DNA from: Colwellia sp. D2M02
GTDB lineage: Bacteria > Pseudomonadota > Gammaproteobacteria > Enterobacterales > Alteromonadaceae
Length of the DNA: 47,665 nt
Assembly (NCBI RefSeq): GCF_018860755.1
Contig: NZ_JAHKPW010000043.1
Span: 35,776 to 83,440, forward strand
Reading direction: 5' to 3'
In this document: positions 45,034-47,665 of the stretch, one piece after another
Layout of the letters: the number at the start of each line of letters is the position of its first letter
How positions within the stretch are numbered: position 1 is the stretch's first letter
Position numbers and translations under genes: made by a program
The notes under the pieces: model-generated
The model's database searches: none
What the model was told of the DNA's origin: nothing
Seen by the model: the letters and a program-made list of their open reading frames with translations, nothing else

Positions 45034-47613
45034 ATGAAAAGTCATAAATTAAGTAGAGTAAATAATGCCGTTAAATCTGCATTAATGGTTGGTGCATTAG
45101 CTACACCTTCATTGAGCTATGCATATGCAGAAAGTGACAATAATAACAGTGCAAAAACTGAAGAAGTTGAAGTTATTCAAGTACGAGGAATTCGTGGCAG
45201 TGTCGTTAAGTCTTTAAACACTAAGCGCTATGCCAACTCAATTGTAGATGCGGTAACCGCGGAAGATATCGGTAAATTTCCAGACCAAAACGTGGCAGAA
45301 TCATTACAACGTATCACGGGCGTATCGATCACGCGTAACTTTGGTGAAGGGGAGCGCGTTAGTATTCGAGGCACGACAGAAAGTCAAAACCGAACGTTAT
45401 TAAATGGTCAAGCGGTTGGCTCAGCCGATTGGTGGACAAACTCTGCAGCAAGTCGTGGTTTTAACTACACTATGTTGCCATCAGAAATAGTCTCTGGCTT
45501 AGAAGTTTATAAAACCCCTGAAGCCGATATTGATGAAGGCTCTATTGGTGGTACTGTCATAGTTAGAACACGTAAACCACTTGATTTAGAAGCTAATAAA
45601 TTTGCTGGTTCTGCACTAGCACAATACTCTGAAATTTCAGGAGAAACCGACCCGCAACTTTCTGGCTTATACAGTTGGAAAAACGAAAATGAAACCTTCG
45701 GTGCCTTAATTTCATTAGTTAGACAAGAGCGTAACTTACGCCGCGATGGTATTGAAGCATGGAGTTGGGCTGATCGTGATATAACCATGGCCGATGGCAC
45801 TGTTCACGAAGACGTTTATAGCCCTGGGGGCGGTGGCTCAGCGATGTTTTTACAAGAGCGTATTCGTACTGGTGGTAATTTAACCCTACAATATCGTCCT
45901 AATGATGATACTGAAATAACCTTCAATGCCTTAAGCAGCACCATGAAAATGGATAATGAGAACCAAAACTTTCTTTGGTTACCTGGTTATGGCGGCTCAC
46001 AATACACAGACATTACGCTAATAGACCACGCCCAGGAAGGCAAAATGGCCGTTGGCGGTACCCTAGGCTTATCACCTAACGGCAATAATATTCTTGATGA
46101 AACCAAAGTACGTAACTCTAAATTAAAAACCGAGTCTTATGATTTAAAAATTGACCACACGGGTGATGTTTGGACCTCAAGCATGCACTTAGGCTACACC
46201 GAAGGTAGCGGTGGCTCACAAGCCGATCGTAGTGTGGGCTGGGGTGGTAACTACGAGCACAGCTTTGACGCGTCAAGTACACGTGATGTTAGAACAAATT
46301 ATGCCGCCGATCCAGCGGATGGCAGTAAGTGGGATTTAGACTTTTTACGTTATGATAGTAATGACGCAAAAGACGATGAAAGTTATGTACAAGTAGATTT
46401 TGAACGTTCAATCGACTTAGGTATTTTAAGTGCCATTAAGTTTGGCGCTAAATACCGTGATCATAGCCGCTTCAATACTAAGCACACCACAGATAATAGA
46501 ACTGACTTAAACTGGAGTTTAGCTGATTACTCTCTTGCTATGCCTTCTGATTATTTATCGGGTCAAGGCTCTGCGGGTACTTTAAAAAACTATGCAATAA
46601 CTGATTCTAGTAAAGTTCGTGCTGAAGGCGATGCCTTAAATTGGGATTGGCGCTTATTAAAAGCCAGTACTTTTGAAGTAACAGAAAAAATCACAGCGGG
46701 TTACTTAAAAGCTGATATTGATACCGATGGATTGCGCGGTAATGTCGGTGTGCGTTTAGTTTATACCGATCAATCATCAAGTGCTTACGCTGGTGCAGAA
46801 GGTGCTGAGCAGTGGACCACGCAAGACACTAGCTACTTTGATATTTTGCCAAGCTTAAACTTAGCGGTAGACTTACAAGATGACTTATTGTTACGTATGA
46901 GTGCTGCTCGTGTTATGTCTCGTCCAGACTACGCCAAAATGACCTCTTCAACATCTTATAACAAAGAAACTCAAACTGGCACTGGCGGTAACCCTAATAT
47001 TGATCCGTACCGCGCTACACAGTTTGACTTAGGTTTAGAATGGTACTTTAGCGATGCAGGTCTTGTTTCTGCTGTCGTTTTCTTAAAAGATATTCAATCA
47101 TTTATTGACACACAGCAATCTTTAGAAACCTTTGAAAACACACCAATACTTATTAACAGACCTGTTAATGGTAAAGGCGGAACCATTCAAGGTCTTGAAT
47201 TAGGTTATCAACATGAAGTTTATGACGGTGCTGGTTTATCTGCTAACTACACCTACGTAGACGGCCAAGCTAAAGACAGTGACGGTAACAGTATTACAAT
47301 CCCGGGTAACTCAGATCATACCGTTAATTTAAGTGCCTACTACGAGGGTGACAACTTCAGCGGCCGTGTTTCTTACAACTACCGTACAGGATATGACACC
47401 GGTGAAGGTTGGCCTGGTTATGTATCAGACTACGGCCAAGTTGATGCAAACCTCTCTTATGATCTTAATGAAAATATTACTTTTATTTTGGAAGGGATTA
47501 ACTTAACAGATGAGAAAACCTTTACCTACCAAAGCAAAGGTGTAGAGCAAGCATTAACAGGTTACTACGCAGATGGTCGCCGTTTAGTTGCGGGGGTACG
47601 CTTTAATTTTTAA
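45034..47613 (+). CDS. TonB-dependent receptor, Caulobacter/Xanthomonas (TIGR01782-like) type
   Basis: An 859-residue outer-membrane transporter. Residues 1 to about 31 are a signal peptide (VKSALMVGALATPSLSYAYA). A TonB-box-like EVEVIQVRG follows, then the plug domain (about 55-185; SIVDAVTAEDIGKFPDQNVAESLQRITGVSI, RTLLNGQ, SEIVSGLEVYKTPEADIDEGSIGGTV) and a 22-strand barrel ending in VAGVRFNF with the terminal Phe needed for BAM recognition. The plug signature places it with receptors usually tied to carbohydrate or peptide uptake, not siderophores. The substrate is not readable here. No partner enzymes are in the window. Complete at both ends. Confidence 0.93.
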   Translation: MKSHKLSRVNNAVKSALMVGALATPSLSYAYAESDNNNSAKTEEVEVIQVRGIRGSVVKSLNTKRYANSIVDAVTAEDIGKFPDQNVAESLQRITGVSITRNFGEGERVSIRGTTESQNRTLLNGQAVGSADWWTNSAASRGFNYTMLPSEIVSGLEVYKTPEADIDEGSIGGTVIVRTRKPLDLEANKFAGSALAQYSEISGETDPQLSGLYSWKNENETFGALISLVRQERNLRRDGIEAWSWADRDITMADGTVHEDVYSPGGGGSAMFLQERIRTGGNLTLQYRPNDDTEITFNALSSTMKMDNENQNFLWLPGYGGSQYTDITLIDHAQEGKMAVGGTLGLSPNGNNILDETKVRNSKLKTESYDLKIDHTGDVWTSSMHLGYTEGSGGSQADRSVGWGGNYEHSFDASSTRDVRTNYAADPADGSKWDLDFLRYDSNDAKDDESYVQVDFERSIDLGILSAIKFGAKYRDHSRFNTKHTTDNRTDLNWSLADYSLAMPSDYLSGQGSAGTLKNYAITDSSKVRAEGDALNWDWRLLKASTFEVTEKITAGYLKADIDTDGLRGNVGVRLVYTDQSSSAYAGAEGAEQWTTQDTSYFDILPSLNLAVDLQDDLLLRMSAARVMSRPDYAKMTSSTSYNKETQTGTGGNPNIDPYRATQFDLGLEWYFSDAGLVSAVVFLKDIQSFIDTQQSLETFENTPILINRPVNGKGGTIQGLELGYQHEVYDGAGLSANYTYVDGQAKDSDGNSITIPGNSDHTVNLSAYYEGDNFSGRVSYNYRTGYDTGEGWPGYVSDYGQVDANLSYDLNENITFILEGINLTDEKTFTYQSKGVEQALTGYYADGRRLVAGVRFNF

Positions 47614-47665
47614 GAGTGAATTGACTCACTCCCCTTAAGCATGTTCGTCGTTAATAACCTTATAA

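Noticed and set aside
47614..47631. GAGTGA/TCACTC hairpin as a terminator of the receptor gene
   Set aside because: No T-tract follows and the window ends soon after, so the evidence is too thin.

Overview
The window is about 47.7 kb of an AT-rich gammaproteobacterial chromosome. Gene content and order point to Alteromonadales, most likely the Colwellia/Thalassotalea group (Colwelliaceae). The evidence is the ndk-rlmN-pilW-rodZ-ispG-hisS-yfgM-bamB-der block, the divergent guaBA/xseA pair, a TtpC-type TonB2 operon, a PEP-CTERM protein, a Caulobacter/Xanthomonas-type TonB-dependent receptor and a MetJ-like box. This placement is inference from recognised families; no database search was run. 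I saw no rRNA or tRNA genes, insertion sequences, prophage genes or CRISPR arrays.

Layout. 0.2-7.4 kb: a bacterial lipoxygenase faces a 1675-residue signalling protein (Ser/Thr kinase, AAA-type ATPase, helical-repeat region, GAF, GGDEF). 7.9-13.4 kb: a DUF2799 lipoprotein, then a six-gene energy-transduction operon (DUF3450, TtpC, ExbB2, ExbD2, TonB2, TPR protein) with a perfect 14-bp palindrome upstream of its first gene. 13.8-22.5 kb: a RecQ-family helicase with unusual C-terminal domain order, a PEP-CTERM protein, SelO, an EVE-domain protein, RidA, a DUF2959 lipoprotein, an apparently undescribed 45-residue membrane peptide, a MetF-like protein behind a met box, and a small membrane protein built from a duplicated two-helix unit. 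22.6-30 kb: guaBA, divergent xseA, a Cache-like diguanylate cyclase and a convergent PilZ/YcgR-like protein. 30-41 kb: the conserved housekeeping block from der to ndk. 41-44.6 kb: NAD malic enzyme, iscX, a 41-residue CPFC membrane peptide, a divergent Lrp/AsnC regulator with a DUF2164 gene, and a small conserved protein. 45-47.6 kb: a complete TonB-dependent receptor.

Functional links. The TonB2/TtpC operon can energise receptors such as the one at 45.0 kb. Three proteins make or probably bind c-di-GMP (kinase-GGDEF, Cache-GGDEF, PilZ); the last two are neighbours, which suggests local control of motility. BamB, RodZ, YfgM and the PilW-like protein all act on the envelope, and Der, HisS and RlmN all serve ribosome function or translation.

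The most interesting leads are two short genes with good initiation context or conserved-looking motifs (20353-20490 and 43251-43376), the met box in front of the MetF-like gene, the LacI-type palindrome before the TonB2 operon, the lipoxygenase with no export signal, the PilW-LysM fusion, and a 13-bp perfect hairpin between guaB and guaA.
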